Shown here: piece after piece, positions 35,221 through 44,124 of the stretch | How the letters are laid out: the number at the start of each line of letters is the position of its first letter | Position numbering within the stretch: position 1 is the first letter of the stretch | NCBI GenBank assembly: GCA_033439265.1 | Contig: JAVTVX010000024.1 | Coordinates: 18,832,501-18,896,500, forward strand | Direction: 5' to 3' | Source: Dillenia suffruticosa | Lineage: Eukaryota > Streptophyta > Magnoliopsida > Dilleniales > Dilleniaceae | DNA: 64,000 nt | Made by a program: the position numbers and the translations under genes | The notes under the pieces: model-generated | The model's database searches: none | Told to the model about the DNA's origin: nothing | The model's input: only the letters and a program-made list of their open reading frames with translations

Positions 35221-35384
35221 ATTTAGGACATACTCTAATGATGATCAAAACTATCATAATAGACCTATCCCAACTGATATATAGCCAACTGAAGGTCCAT
35301 TCATTGGAGAAGATTCTGCCGATGATTTTAGTAGATTTAACAGACGGTTTTCATCTGTGTAGATAGGGCATTTATTTTGTAGTG

Positions 35385-35730
35385 TATTATTCTCTCAACT
35401 TTGTGAAGTTGAATATGTTGTGACATCTTTGTGTGTTAGTCATGCTTTCTAGCTAAGGAGTTTCCTTAATGAATTGAAAATCGATCAAGATAGAGCAACC
35501 AATATTTGCATCAATAGTTTTTTAGCTATTGCTTTGGGAAAGAATCCGGTGTATGTTCAATTTCACTAGATTCGTGAGCATGTGAAGAACAAAGAAGTTA
35601 AAACTCATTTATGTGAAGACATGATCAAATTGCAAATATTTTCACGTAGCCACTTAGAGCAAAGGTGTTTGAAAGATTCAAATTTCTTCTAGGATATTGA
35701 AGAATGAGAAGCAATTAAGTTTAAAGGAGG
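35385..35730 (+). pseudogene. Copia-A RNase H end and polypurine tract
   Basis: After the second tat, the frame resumes with STLCEVEYVV (family STCEAEYVA), LRSFLNELK, IALGKNPVY, IREHVKNKEV and ends with FKGGVGS at a stop. The protein join across CACTA-1 is exact when one TSD copy is dropped. The purine stretch 35721-35730 then leads into the putative 3' LTR. Confidence 0.88.
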
Positions 35731-36170
35731 CGTTGGAAGTTGATGAACTTAATTGGTGTGGATTACTAATGCATGTTTAATCAAAAAAGAGATTTGTGGA
35801 TTGTAGCAACGTGTATGTTGAAGTCAATAGACATTAATATGTCCAGACATATATTTGGGAAATTATTACATTGAGTGTTAGGATGTTATGACGCATGTAT
35901 TAGGCTTTGTAATATAAAAAATATTGACATTTGTATTAGGCTTTGGTATATTAAAATTCGGTCCTTCAATTATTAGCCTTGAAAAAAGGTGTATAGGAAT
36001 TAATGTGGTTAAGGGAATAAGTCCGACATATATGTGTAAACCTGTTGAACAATTGATGGAAGTGAAACAAGAAGAAGTAGAATTATTAAAAAAAAAAAAA
36101 AAGAATGATTGTATATTACTCCTTTAAAAAGGTGTCCAGTTTACTAGGAACATGTACAATGTTGAGTTAA
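35731..36170 (+). repeat. Probable 3' LTR of copia-A (partial)
   Basis: Begins cgttggaagttgatgaac, where copia LTRs usually start TGTTGGAA. It contains repeated words cattaggctttg(t/g)tatattaaaa (about 35905-35950) and a run of 15 A (about 36088). There is no partner LTR in the window, so its end is a guess. Confidence 0.45.
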
Positions 36171-36940
36171 TAACCCCACACATCCTCTCCATATTTTATT
36201 TATTTATTTTTTTCTTCGATACAATTTTTCTTTTAGTAATTTGAATTATGGCCTTAATCTAAAATGTAATAGTTATACTATTAAAAGATAATATATTTCT
36301 GATTCTCTTCTATCGAACATGCTATAGCCTCCCTCTATGCATATTAAAATACTCATTTTTAGGAGATATTTGGTAAAGTCTTTAGATGTTTCTTCTTGTC
36401 TCAATCAATGCTCTCCTTAACTATGTCTTGGGAACATCATTTTCACATGCCAGAATTTTGAGATGCTTTTTTCAATAAATATTGGTCATATGATGCACTA
36501 AATGCAAAACAAAAATTAACATAGAGTTGCAATTCCTTTTCTTATCAATGGGTTGATTTGGTTCGATGGCTCTTCTCCCTTACCCGCAAGGATATATAAT
36601 TTGGATAGAAGTCAATGGTAGGCTATGAAGTTGGTGTTGATGATAAAATCCTTCAAGTTAATGAAGGTGGGAGGAAGGGATTGTGCTAAACATTTTGAAT
36701 CATTTTTCATATATTTGAATCGCCTACACTCATTTGGGGAGTTTCATGTGTAATCGTCTATCGCATGCAAATATTACATTTATTTATTTATTTATTTATT
36801 TATGTTGGATTTGAACATAATCATATTTTCTATTTTAAAATAATGTATTTTATTTTTATTTTTAAATATTTATTTTATAAATAGTATGACTCAAGATCCT
36901 TGTATTTCTATATTATTTATTTTGAAAAATAATAGCAGTT
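36171..36940. other. Unassigned AT-rich spacer
   Basis: Contains TTTA microsatellite-like runs (36190-36215, 36778-36805). No coding or RNA signal is recognised. It ends with the TSD gtt of CACTA-4. Confidence 0.35.
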
Positions 36941-36957
36941 CACTACAAAAAAACAGC

Positions 36958-37445
36958 CTTTTAGCCACAAATTTAGCGACGAAAATTTTAAAAAAATTCG
37001 TCGCTAAAAACATTAGCGACGGATTTAGCGATGAAAAATTTTTCATCGCTAATAACGCGTCGCAAAAATTTAGCGACGGAAATTAGAAATCCGTCGCTAA
37101 ATTTAGCGACGAAAATTGAAATCCGTCGCTAAATTTAGCTACAAATAATTTTTCGTCGCTAAAATTCGTCACAAACTTTAGCGACGAAAAATTATCCATC
37201 GCTAAATTAGCGATATAAAAAAAATCCGTTGCTAAATTTAGCGACGAAAATCTAAAATTCGTCACTAAATTTAGCGACAGATAATTTTTGTCGCTAAAAT
37301 CCGTCACTAATTAAGGGGAAAAAAAATCTGTAATAATTAAAAAATCCGTCGCTAAATTTAGCGACGGATTTGGAATCCGTCACAAAAATCCGTCGCTAAA
37401 TTCAGCGACGGATTCAAATCCGTCGCTGATTTCAAATTCCGTCAA
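36958..37445. repeat. CACTA-4 left subterminal palindromes
   Basis: Alternating ttagcgacgaaaatt and aatccgtcgctaaa words. Neighbouring copies form near-perfect stems, for example around 37348-37380. Confidence 0.85.
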
Positions 37446-37562
37446 ATGAAATGTTCAGAGAGGGCACGTGTCGCCCGAGCGCCACCCTTGCCCACCCCGC
37501 ACCCCGCCCGAGCGCGTGCCACCTGAGCCAGCACCCCGCGCATGCACTCTTAATTTCTGGAA

Positions 37563-37648
37563 AATGCCTTCTGCCTCCTGCCTCCACCGTGTTTCGAATT
37601 TCGAACTCCGCACTCCTGCATGCAACCTGTAAACCACCGAGCCAAATA
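37563..37648 (-). ncRNA. tRNA-like sequence (SINE-head type) in CACTA-4
   Basis: The - strand reads TTGGCTCGGTGGTTTACAGG, close to an A-box, followed about 35 bp later by GAGTTCGAAATTCGAA, close to a B-box. There is no clean acceptor stem, so this is a tRNA-derived relic or pol III promoter, not a working tRNA gene. The counterpart in CACTA-5 is at about 40640-40702. Confidence 0.45.
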
Positions 37649-37649
37649 T

Positions 37650-38198
37650 ATTATTATGATATAAATTTCTTTTTTTATTATTTATTATCTTTATTTCATA
37701 TTTTTCTAATAATAATAAAATAATATATAATAATAATTTAAAATAATAAATATAATAACTTTTTTTATTTATACCACCAACCTAAAATAATATTAATTAA
37801 AAATAATAAATATGATAATTTTTAATAAAATAAAAAATAATAAAATACTAATTTAAAATAAAATAATAAATTAATTAAAAAATATGTTTATATTATATTT
37901 TGATTTCTTCTTTTCTCTTTTATCTTATTATCTTATTATTTTTTTTCATTTTTATTTTATTTTTTTAATCCATAATTTAAAAATGGATTACAATATCTCA
38001 AAACTATAAAATTATAATTATCAATAAATTATAATATATTAATAATTTAAAAAATCTATATATTTAATTATAAAATATTTTTATTCGTTATAATAAAATT
38101 ATTATATATAAGAAATGAGAGTAGAAAGAAAAAAAAAATAGAGATAAGGAAAAAAACGTGAGAATAGAAAACAAAGAGGAGGAAAAAAGTCACACAAC
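37650..38198. other. AT-rich core of CACTA-4
   Basis: Low-complexity aataataaaata sequence between the two tRNA-like pieces. It is nearly the same as 40705-41275 of CACTA-5. No gene. Confidence 0.6.
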
Positions 38199-38273
38199 AA
38201 CACCCGTGGTGCAGTGGTAACATGTCTTTGAGGTCGAGGTCCAAGTCCAAGGTTCGAATCCCTTCAACTACAA
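38199..38273 (+). ncRNA. tRNA-like sequence in CACTA-4
   Basis: A-box-like tggtgcagtggtaa (38207-38220) and a perfect B-box ggttcgaatcc (38251-38261) lie at tRNA-like spacing, with cttcaactaca after the B-box. A partial T-stem is possible, but acceptor pairing is poor. The CACTA-5 copy keeps both boxes. Likely pol III promoter activity or a captured SINE head; a working tRNA is unlikely. Confidence 0.55.
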
Positions 38274-38288
38274 ATTTATTTAAATTTT

Positions 38289-38648
38289 TTGTGACACGCC
38301 CCAGCAGGCGCGCGAGCGCCCGCGCTTGCCCGCCTGGGCGCCTGCCCGGGCGCCTCCGCAGGCAGCGCCTGCCCGGGCGCCTCCGCAGGCAGCGCCTGCC
38401 CGGGCGCCTCCGCAGGCAGCGCCTGCCCGGGCGCCTCCGCAGGCAGCGCCTGCCCGGGCGCCTCCGCAGGCAGCGCCTGCCCGGGCGCCCCGGCAGGCGC
38501 GCCCCAGCAGGCGCGCGAGCGCCCGCGCTTGCCCGCCTGGGCGCCTGCCTGGGCGCCCAGGCAGGCGCGCGGGCGCCCGCGCTTGCCCCCCAGGCAGGCG
38601 CCCAGGCAGGCAGGCGCCCGTGCGTGCAAGGGCCGGCGCCCGTGCTAG
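38289..38648. repeat. GC-rich tandem-repeat block of CACTA-4
   Basis: Five head-to-tail copies of a 27-bp unit (gcgcctgcccgggcgcctcc plus gcaggca), from 38338 to 38472, then a partial sixth. A 50-bp segment starting cgccccagcaggcgcgcg occurs on both sides (about 38297 and 38502). Units contain the palindrome gcctgcccgggc. Long open frames on both strands follow from a 27-bp unit having no stop; I do not count them as genes. CACTA-5 has only an 85-bp unexpanded counterpart. Confidence 0.88.
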
Positions 38649-38907
38649 ATTAATATTTAATTAAAAAATTTATATTATTAAATAAAATAAAACAAATAAA
38701 ATAAAATTACCTATACAATAATAAAAAATATTAAATCAAAAAAAAAAAATAAATTAATTAAAATATATATATAATTTAAATAAAATAAAATATATGGTTT
38801 TTTTAAAAATGTAAATTAAAATATTATAAAATAATAATATGATTTGTTAATATAAAATAATAAAATAAAATAAAAATAAAATAAAATTATAATTAAAAGA
38901 AGATAAA
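38649..38907. other. AT-rich spacer of CACTA-4
   Basis: aataaaataaaa-type low complexity between the GC block and right subterminal palindromes; shared with CACTA-5. Confidence 0.6.
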
Positions 38908-39500
38908 ATTCAGCGACGGATTTCCAAATCCGTCGCTGAATTTATTAAAATAAAATAAAAATAAAATAAAATTCTAATTATTGAGCGACGGATTTGGAAT
39001 CCGTCGCTAAATCAGCCACGGATTTGGAAATCCGTCGCTAAATTAAATTCAGTTGTTAAATTAATTTTTTAATTTAAATATTATATTAATATTATATTTT
39101 ATTTAATTATATATAAAAAACCTATTTAGCGACGGATTTCGAATCCGTCGCTGAATCAGCCACGGATTTAGAAATCCGTCGCTAAACCATGGTTGTTAAA
39201 TTAATTTTTTAATTTAAATATTATATTAATATTTTATTTTATTTTATTATATATAAAAAACTTATTTAGCGACGAAATTTGCAATGAAAAATTTTTTTGT
39301 CGCCAATTAGCGACGAATTTAGTCACGAAAATTTTTTCGTCACTAATTAGCGACGAATTTTGCTACGAATGATGTGTCCGTCGCTAATTTAGCCACGACT
39401 TCCTTTTCGTTGCAAATTTTGTGGCAAATTAGCGACGAAAAAGTTTTTATCGCTAAATTCGTCGTAAAATAGCGACGAATTTTTTCCGTTGCGAAAATCC
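38908..39500. repeat. CACTA-4 right subterminal palindromes
   Basis: Hairpin units such as cagcgacggatttcc paired with aaatccgtcgctg (38911-38940). A roughly 150-bp duplication holds tagcgacggattt...aatccgtcgctaaat (about 38985-39060 and 39125-39190), followed by gcgacgaa words. Confidence 0.85.
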
Positions 39501-39528
39501 GTGGCTAAAACCGTGTTTTTTTGTAGTG

Positions 39529-40138
39529 GTTGGTCTTTTAAAAATCTATTCTAAGAATACATTCGAGAATATCATACCAATTTAACACAATCTTGGTTAG
39601 ACATTGATCACTGCATGTTTTACATCTTTATTCTACACATGGAGTAGAAACAATTATAGAAACGGGAGAGAGATCATGATCACCACCAATTTCTTGAGTT
39701 CTCTAATGAATTTGAATCCATATCTGAAACAAAATGAAACACTTCATTTGAATAAATAATAATAAAAAAATGTTTTCAATTTTTTAAACATGTGCCATTT
39801 GAAATTTTGATGGATGGCAGTCATTGATGGAGATTAATAGCAAGAAAGTTGTAACATCCCGACTTCTCATATCACAATGCTTTTCGGGTTGAGAGATGAA
39901 TACATGTGGTGGGAGTGACAATTGATCTTTTGGGTGTGTTTTAGAATGTCTAACGTTACCCAGTTAAATGTCTGACCCAATTCTATTCTGTAGCCCAAAC
40001 TCATGCTCATTTGGATTTCATGTTTACGAAAGTCTCGAAAGTGCATTCCTAAGGCAAAACCCATGAGAATTGAAAACCTAAGACCTTTCCATTGCTCTCT
40101 CTTGTGTTTCTATTGGCTAACCATATTTTCATTCCATC
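39529..40138. other. Spacer between CACTA-4 and CACTA-5, with possible LTR start
   Basis: From 39850 it reads tgtaacatcccgactt, a common start of plant gypsy LTRs. If so, CACTA-5 may be inserted in a solo LTR that continues at 42287, but no matching second LTR or TSD was found. Nothing coding is recognised. Confidence 0.35.
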
Positions 40139-40164
40139 CACTACAAAAAAACAGCCTTTTATCC

Positions 40165-40520
40165 ACAAATTTAGTGACGAAAATTTTAAAAAAATTCGTC
40201 GCTAAAAACATTAGCAACGGATTTAGCGACGAAAATTGAAATCTGTTGCTAAATTTAGCGACAAATAATTTTTCATCACTAAAATTCGTCACAAACTTTA
40301 GCGACGAAAAATTATCTGTCGCTAAATTAGCGACATAAAAAAAATCCGTTGCTAAATTTAGCGACGAAAATCTAAAATTCGTCGTTAAATTTAGAGACAG
40401 ATAATTTTTGTCGCTAAAATCCGTCACTAATTTAGGGGAAAAAAATCTATAATAATAAAAAAATCCGTCGCTAAATTCAGCGACGGATTCCAAATCCGTC
40501 GCTGATTTCAAATTCCGTCA
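40165..40520. repeat. CACTA-5 left subterminal palindromes
   Basis: ttagcgacgaaaatt / aaatccgtcgctaaa words alternating in orientation, as in CACTA-4, with one unit fewer. Confidence 0.82.
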
Positions 40521-40639
40521 AATGTTAAAATGTTCAGGGAGGGCACATGTCACCCGTGCCACCCTTGCCCACCCGAGCCGGCGCAAGTGCCACCTGAGCT
40601 ACGCAGGAACTCTTAATTGCTAGAAAATGCCGCGCCTTT

Positions 40640-40702
40640 GCCTCCACCGTAGTTCAAACTCCGAACTCCTGCATGCAACCTGTAAACCATCGAGCCAAAG
40701 AT
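40640..40702 (-). ncRNA. tRNA-like sequence in CACTA-5 (- strand)
   Basis: The - strand starts TTTGGCTCGATGGTTTACAGG (A-box-like) and has GGAGTTTGAACT where a B-box would lie. This B-box is weaker than in CACTA-4. The pair shows this piece was already present in their common ancestor. Confidence 0.4.
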
Positions 40703-41277
40703 ATTATTATGATATAAATTTCTTTTTTATTATTTATTATCTTTATTTCATATTTTTCTAATAATAATAAAATAATATATAATAATAATTTAAAATAATA
40801 AATATAAGAACTTTTTTTATTTATACCACCCACCTAAAATAATATTAATTAAAAATAATAAATATGATAATTTTTAATAAAATAAAAAATAATAAAATAC
40901 TAATTTAAAATAAAATAATAAATTAATTAAAAAATATGTTAATATTTTATTTTGATTTCTTATTTTTTCTTTTATCTTATTATTTTATTATTTTTTTCAT
41001 TTTTATTTTATTTTTTTAATCCATAATTTAAAAATGGATTACAATATCTCAAAACTATAAAATTATAATTATCAATAAATTATAATATATTAATAATTTA
41101 AAAAATCTATATATTTAATTACAAAATATTTTTATTCGTTATAATAAAATTATTATATATTATAATAAAATTATTATATATAAGAAATGAGAGTAGAAAG
41201 AAAAAAAAAACCCAAAAATAGAGATAAGGAAAAAAAAGTGAGAATAGAAAACAAAGAGGAGAAATAAAATCACATAA

Positions 41278-41356
41278 CAACATCCTGTGGTGGAGTGGTA
41301 ACATGTTTTCTGTTAAGTCGAGGTTCAAGTCCAAGGTTCGAATCCCTTCAACTACA
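41278..41356 (+). ncRNA. tRNA-like sequence in CACTA-5 (+ strand)
   Basis: A-box-like tggtggagtggtaa (41288-41301) and B-box ggttcgaatcc (41335-41345). A few extra bases lie between the boxes relative to CACTA-4. Both boxes are preserved although nearby bases have changed. Confidence 0.5.
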
Positions 41357-41384
41357 TAAATTTATATTTTTTTGTATTAAAACA

Positions 41385-41475
41385 ATGAAGGACGCCCAGG
41401 CACGCCCCAGCAGGTGCGGGCGCCCAGGCAGGTAGGCTCCCGTGCGTGCATGGGCCGGCGCCCGCGCAGGTTCAG
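41385..41475. repeat. GC-rich piece of CACTA-5
   Basis: cgcccaggcacgccccagcagg...cggcgcccgcgcagg. It matches the flanks of the CACTA-4 block, without the 27-bp array. Confidence 0.75.
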
Positions 41476-41764
41476 ATTAATATTTAATTAAAAAATTTAT
41501 ACTATTAAATAAAATAATACAAATAAAATAAAATTACCTATACAATAATAAAAAATATTAAATCAAAAAAAAGAAAAAAAATAATAAATTAATTAAAATA
41601 TATATATAATTTAAATAAAATATATGGTTCTTTTTAAGAATTAAGAAATAAAATATAATAAAATAAAATGTAAATTAAAATATTATAAAATAATAATATG
41701 ATTTGTTAATATAAATTAATAAAATAAAATAAAAATAAAATAAAATTATAATTAAAAGAAGATA

Positions 41765-42270
41765 AAATTCAGCGACAGATTTGGAATCCGTCGCTGAAAT
41801 TATTAAAATAAAATAAAAATAAAACAAAATTCTAATTATTCAGTGACGGATTTGGAATCCGTCGCTGAATCAGCCACAGATTTGGAAATCCGTCGCTAAA
41901 TTAAATTACCAACCGTGGTTGTTAAATTAATTTTTTAATTTAAATATTATATTAATATTATATTTTATTTAATTATATATAAAAAACTTATTTAGCGACG
42001 AAATTTGCAACGAAAATTTTTTTTTGTCACCAATTAGCGACGAATTTAGTCACGAAAATTTTTTCGTCGACGAATTTAGCAACGAAAATTTTTTCGTCAC
42101 TAATTAGGGATGAATTTTACTACAAATGATGTGTCCGTCGCTAATTTAGCCACGACTTCATTTTCGTTGCAAATTTTGTGGCAAATTAGCGACGAAAAAG
42201 TTTTTGTCGCTAAATTCGTCGCAAAATAACGACGAATTTTTTCCGTCGCGAAAATCCGTGACTAAAACCG
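41765..42270. repeat. CACTA-5 right subterminal palindromes
   Basis: cagcgacagatttgg / aatccgtcgctga hairpins followed by gcgacgaatt words up to the right terminal repeat. Confidence 0.82.
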
Positions 42271-42286
42271 TATTTTTTTTGTAGTG

Positions 42287-42822
42287 ATCTCTCTCTCCGG
42301 TTTCTCTCTTCTTTTCTCCATCGAGTCTCTTTGTCTCGTTTACTCTTTGTGGCAAGCTCTTGGTTATTTCTTTCTCCTGTTGTTCATGTTCGAATTAGAT
42401 CTTAATTATCCACTAATTTTATTATTATGTATACTCAAAAGATTATATATTGATTTCTCTATTTTATGATAATATTTGTATTAGTTATTTAAGTACTAAA
42501 TAATTTTGTATATTATTTATGCATATATAAGATTTAATGATTCATATATGTGACTTGTTTGTATCATCAAGTTGATGGATTTTATAGAAAATATATGCCA
42601 TAGATATATCACATTAAAGTAAATAGTTCATAGTTAATTGATAAAAATGGATACTTTATTAAGGTTTAATGTAAGTTTGCAAATTTTCTAATTACCGGAG
42701 ATATCTTAATCATTGGATAGTGTCTAGGTTTAGATAGGGTCCAACTTGATAGTAGCTAGTCCACAGTGGCTAGTATTGAATATGACCAATAGCGTAATTT
42801 TTAAAATATATTATAGTACTTT
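42287..42822. other. Spacer between CACTA-5 and CACTA-3
   Basis: Begins with a CT-rich stretch and becomes AT-rich. It may continue the LTR-like sequence left of CACTA-5. No gene is recognised. Confidence 0.35.
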
Positions 42823-44124
42823 CACTACAAAATTAACTCCTTATATTGATGGAAACTTTTATTGTCGGTAATCTTCAACAACGGTTTCTTTTTGCCTATG
42901 CCGACGTTTTTTACAAAACCGTAAGAAAATATACACATATTTCAACGGTATAAATTATAACGTTGAGAAAAGTTTATTAACCGTGAGTAAAATTAACACG
43001 ACCGTTGGTAAAATTGATATTCAATTTCTGATAACTATCATTTATCGTTGATAAATATAACATTTTTAGGGACGATTTAAAAATAATCTATAAATTACTC
43101 TTCTTTAGAGGTTTACTGGATCTACTTAAGCATACCGTCTGTATAAATCTATAATTATGATAACTTTTATTCTACTGTTTGTAAATGTTATATACAATTC
43201 TAACAATTTTTAGTCTATATATATTTATATAATTTTTAGGAACAGTATAAAATTTTAGAGTTAATGTAAGAAAGGATAATTTATGATAACGTGTGTTGTA
43301 ATACGTTATAACCTGTGATATTATAATTTATGATAACTAATCGTAACAACTGATAAGTAATGGTAAGATGTTATAACATGGTATAACTCGTGATAAGTAA
43401 TGGTAATAATTTGTGATAAGTTTGTGAAAGTATAAAAAATTTATAAAAAAATTAGAATTTTTTTGAAATACACAATATACCATTTTCTAATAATACATAC
43501 ATATTAATATTGTATGTATTCTTAGAAATGATAAATTATTGGAGAATATATTAGTTAATATTAATTTAAATTCTCTTATATTAATAATTTAAAAAATTTA
43601 AATATTTTTGTATAGAAAAAAAAAAGAAAAAAGAAAAAAAGAAAAAAGTGTGAAAGGTTGAGAGAAAAAAAGAAAAAAAAGAGAGAGAGAGATAGAGTCA
43701 AACTCCACAGTTCGAATCCGTGGGTCGTTTTTTTTCCGCTATTTTTTGGCATTTTGGTAACCGATTCAACCATGCATGCATTTTTATTAATAACTCATCG
43801 AAGGTGAAAGTGGGAAGATAGATACTAAAACAAAAAAAAAGGAATACGTGACAAGTAAGTGGTAACTAATGATTTTGAGTGATACATGTAAGTTGGCCGT
43901 AGGTAAGTAAGTGGTAATAAGTGGTAACTAATGATAATTTTGAGTGATTCATGTAAGTTGGTGGCGGTAGATAAGTAAGTGATAATTAATAAATAACTAA
44001 TAAAAAATATAGTAAATTTAGTGCAAAGAAGAGAAAAATTGGATTTATAATGAGTTAAGAATTGTATAACAATTTTACAATTTTTTAACAAATTTTCTTT
44101 TTCCTTTTCTCTCATTTTTTCTCT
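42823..44124. other. CACTA-3 left terminal and subterminal region
   Basis: The terminal repeat and unique AT-rich part match CACTA-1. A reduced GTGATAAC array follows (43265-43440), then a GA-rich run (43615-43700). Next is agttcgaatccgtgggtcg before eight T (about 43709-43735; B-box-like with a T-run terminator, but no clear A-box). gtggtaactaatgataat repeats follow at 43855-43990. No gene. Confidence 0.6.

Larger units (their letters stand above)
8174..35384 (+). mobile_element. CACTA-1: 27.2-kb CACTA (En/Spm) transposon, itself interrupted
   Basis: The left end reads CACTACAAAATTAA and the right end, reverse-complemented, reads CACTACAAAATAAA. The 3-bp target duplication tat occurs at 8171-8173 and 35385-35387. 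Subterminal GATAA-type arrays sit at both ends (9041-9950, 34190-35220). A GC-rich block is followed by a truncated TNP2 transposase and a tnpA-like gene, both +. CACTA-2 (13894-33576) is inserted in the tnpA-like gene. Without it the element is about 7.5 kb. It is the same family as CACTA-3 but lacks CACTA-3's two cargo genes. Both gene products are broken, so it could only move with help in trans. Confidence 0.93.
2591..35730 (+). mobile_element. Copia-A: decayed Ty1/copia retrotransposon, split by two nested insertions
   Basis: Three collinear + strand pieces belong to one copia pol relic: the integrase C-terminal part (2591-2887), the rest of integrase through reverse transcriptase into RNase H (6552-8173), and the end of RNase H (35385-35720). 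The gaps are filled by copia-B and by CACTA-1. The piece ends in codons for FKGGVGS and a purine tract (ttaaaggagg, 35721-35730), the usual end of copia pol just before the 3' LTR, which typically begins TGTTGG (here cgttgg at 35731). No 5' LTR was found, so the left limit is only where similarity becomes visible. Confidence 0.75.
36941..39528. mobile_element. CACTA-4: short non-autonomous CACTA element
   Basis: Ends CACTACAAAAAAACAGCC and gtgtttttttgtagtg, with TSD gtt at 36938-36940 and 39529-39531. It has no transposase gene. It consists of gcgacgaaa/gcgacggattt subterminal palindromes (36958-37445 and 38908-39500), two tRNA-like sequences pointing away from each other, AT-rich spacers and a GC-rich tandem-repeat block. 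Its terminal 30 bp resemble CACTA-2, whose proteins could have moved it. About 2.6 kb. Confidence 0.93.
40139..42286. mobile_element. CACTA-5: short non-autonomous CACTA element, sister of CACTA-4
   Basis: Ends CACTACAAAAAAACAGCC and tttttttgtagtg; TSD atc at 40136-40138 and 42287-42289. Same orientation, order and sequence as CACTA-4: subterminal palindromes, - strand tRNA-like piece, AT-rich core, + strand tRNA-like piece, GC piece, AT-rich spacer, palindromes. It is 440 bp shorter, mainly because the GC block is not expanded and one palindromic unit is missing. No coding capacity. Confidence 0.93.

Noticed and set aside
37083..37307. Open frame with NLATDF-type repeats on the - strand
   Set aside because: Translation of subterminal palindromes in CACTA-4; the same happens at 40110-40511.
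38199..38273. A functional tRNA gene
   Set aside because: A and B boxes are present but the acceptor and anticodon stems do not pair convincingly, and it lies in a repeated element.
38222..38653. Long repetitive open frames on both strands (Arg/Pro/Ala-rich)
   Set aside because: They follow from a GC-rich 27-bp repeat without stops in a non-coding element; frames are open on several strands at once.
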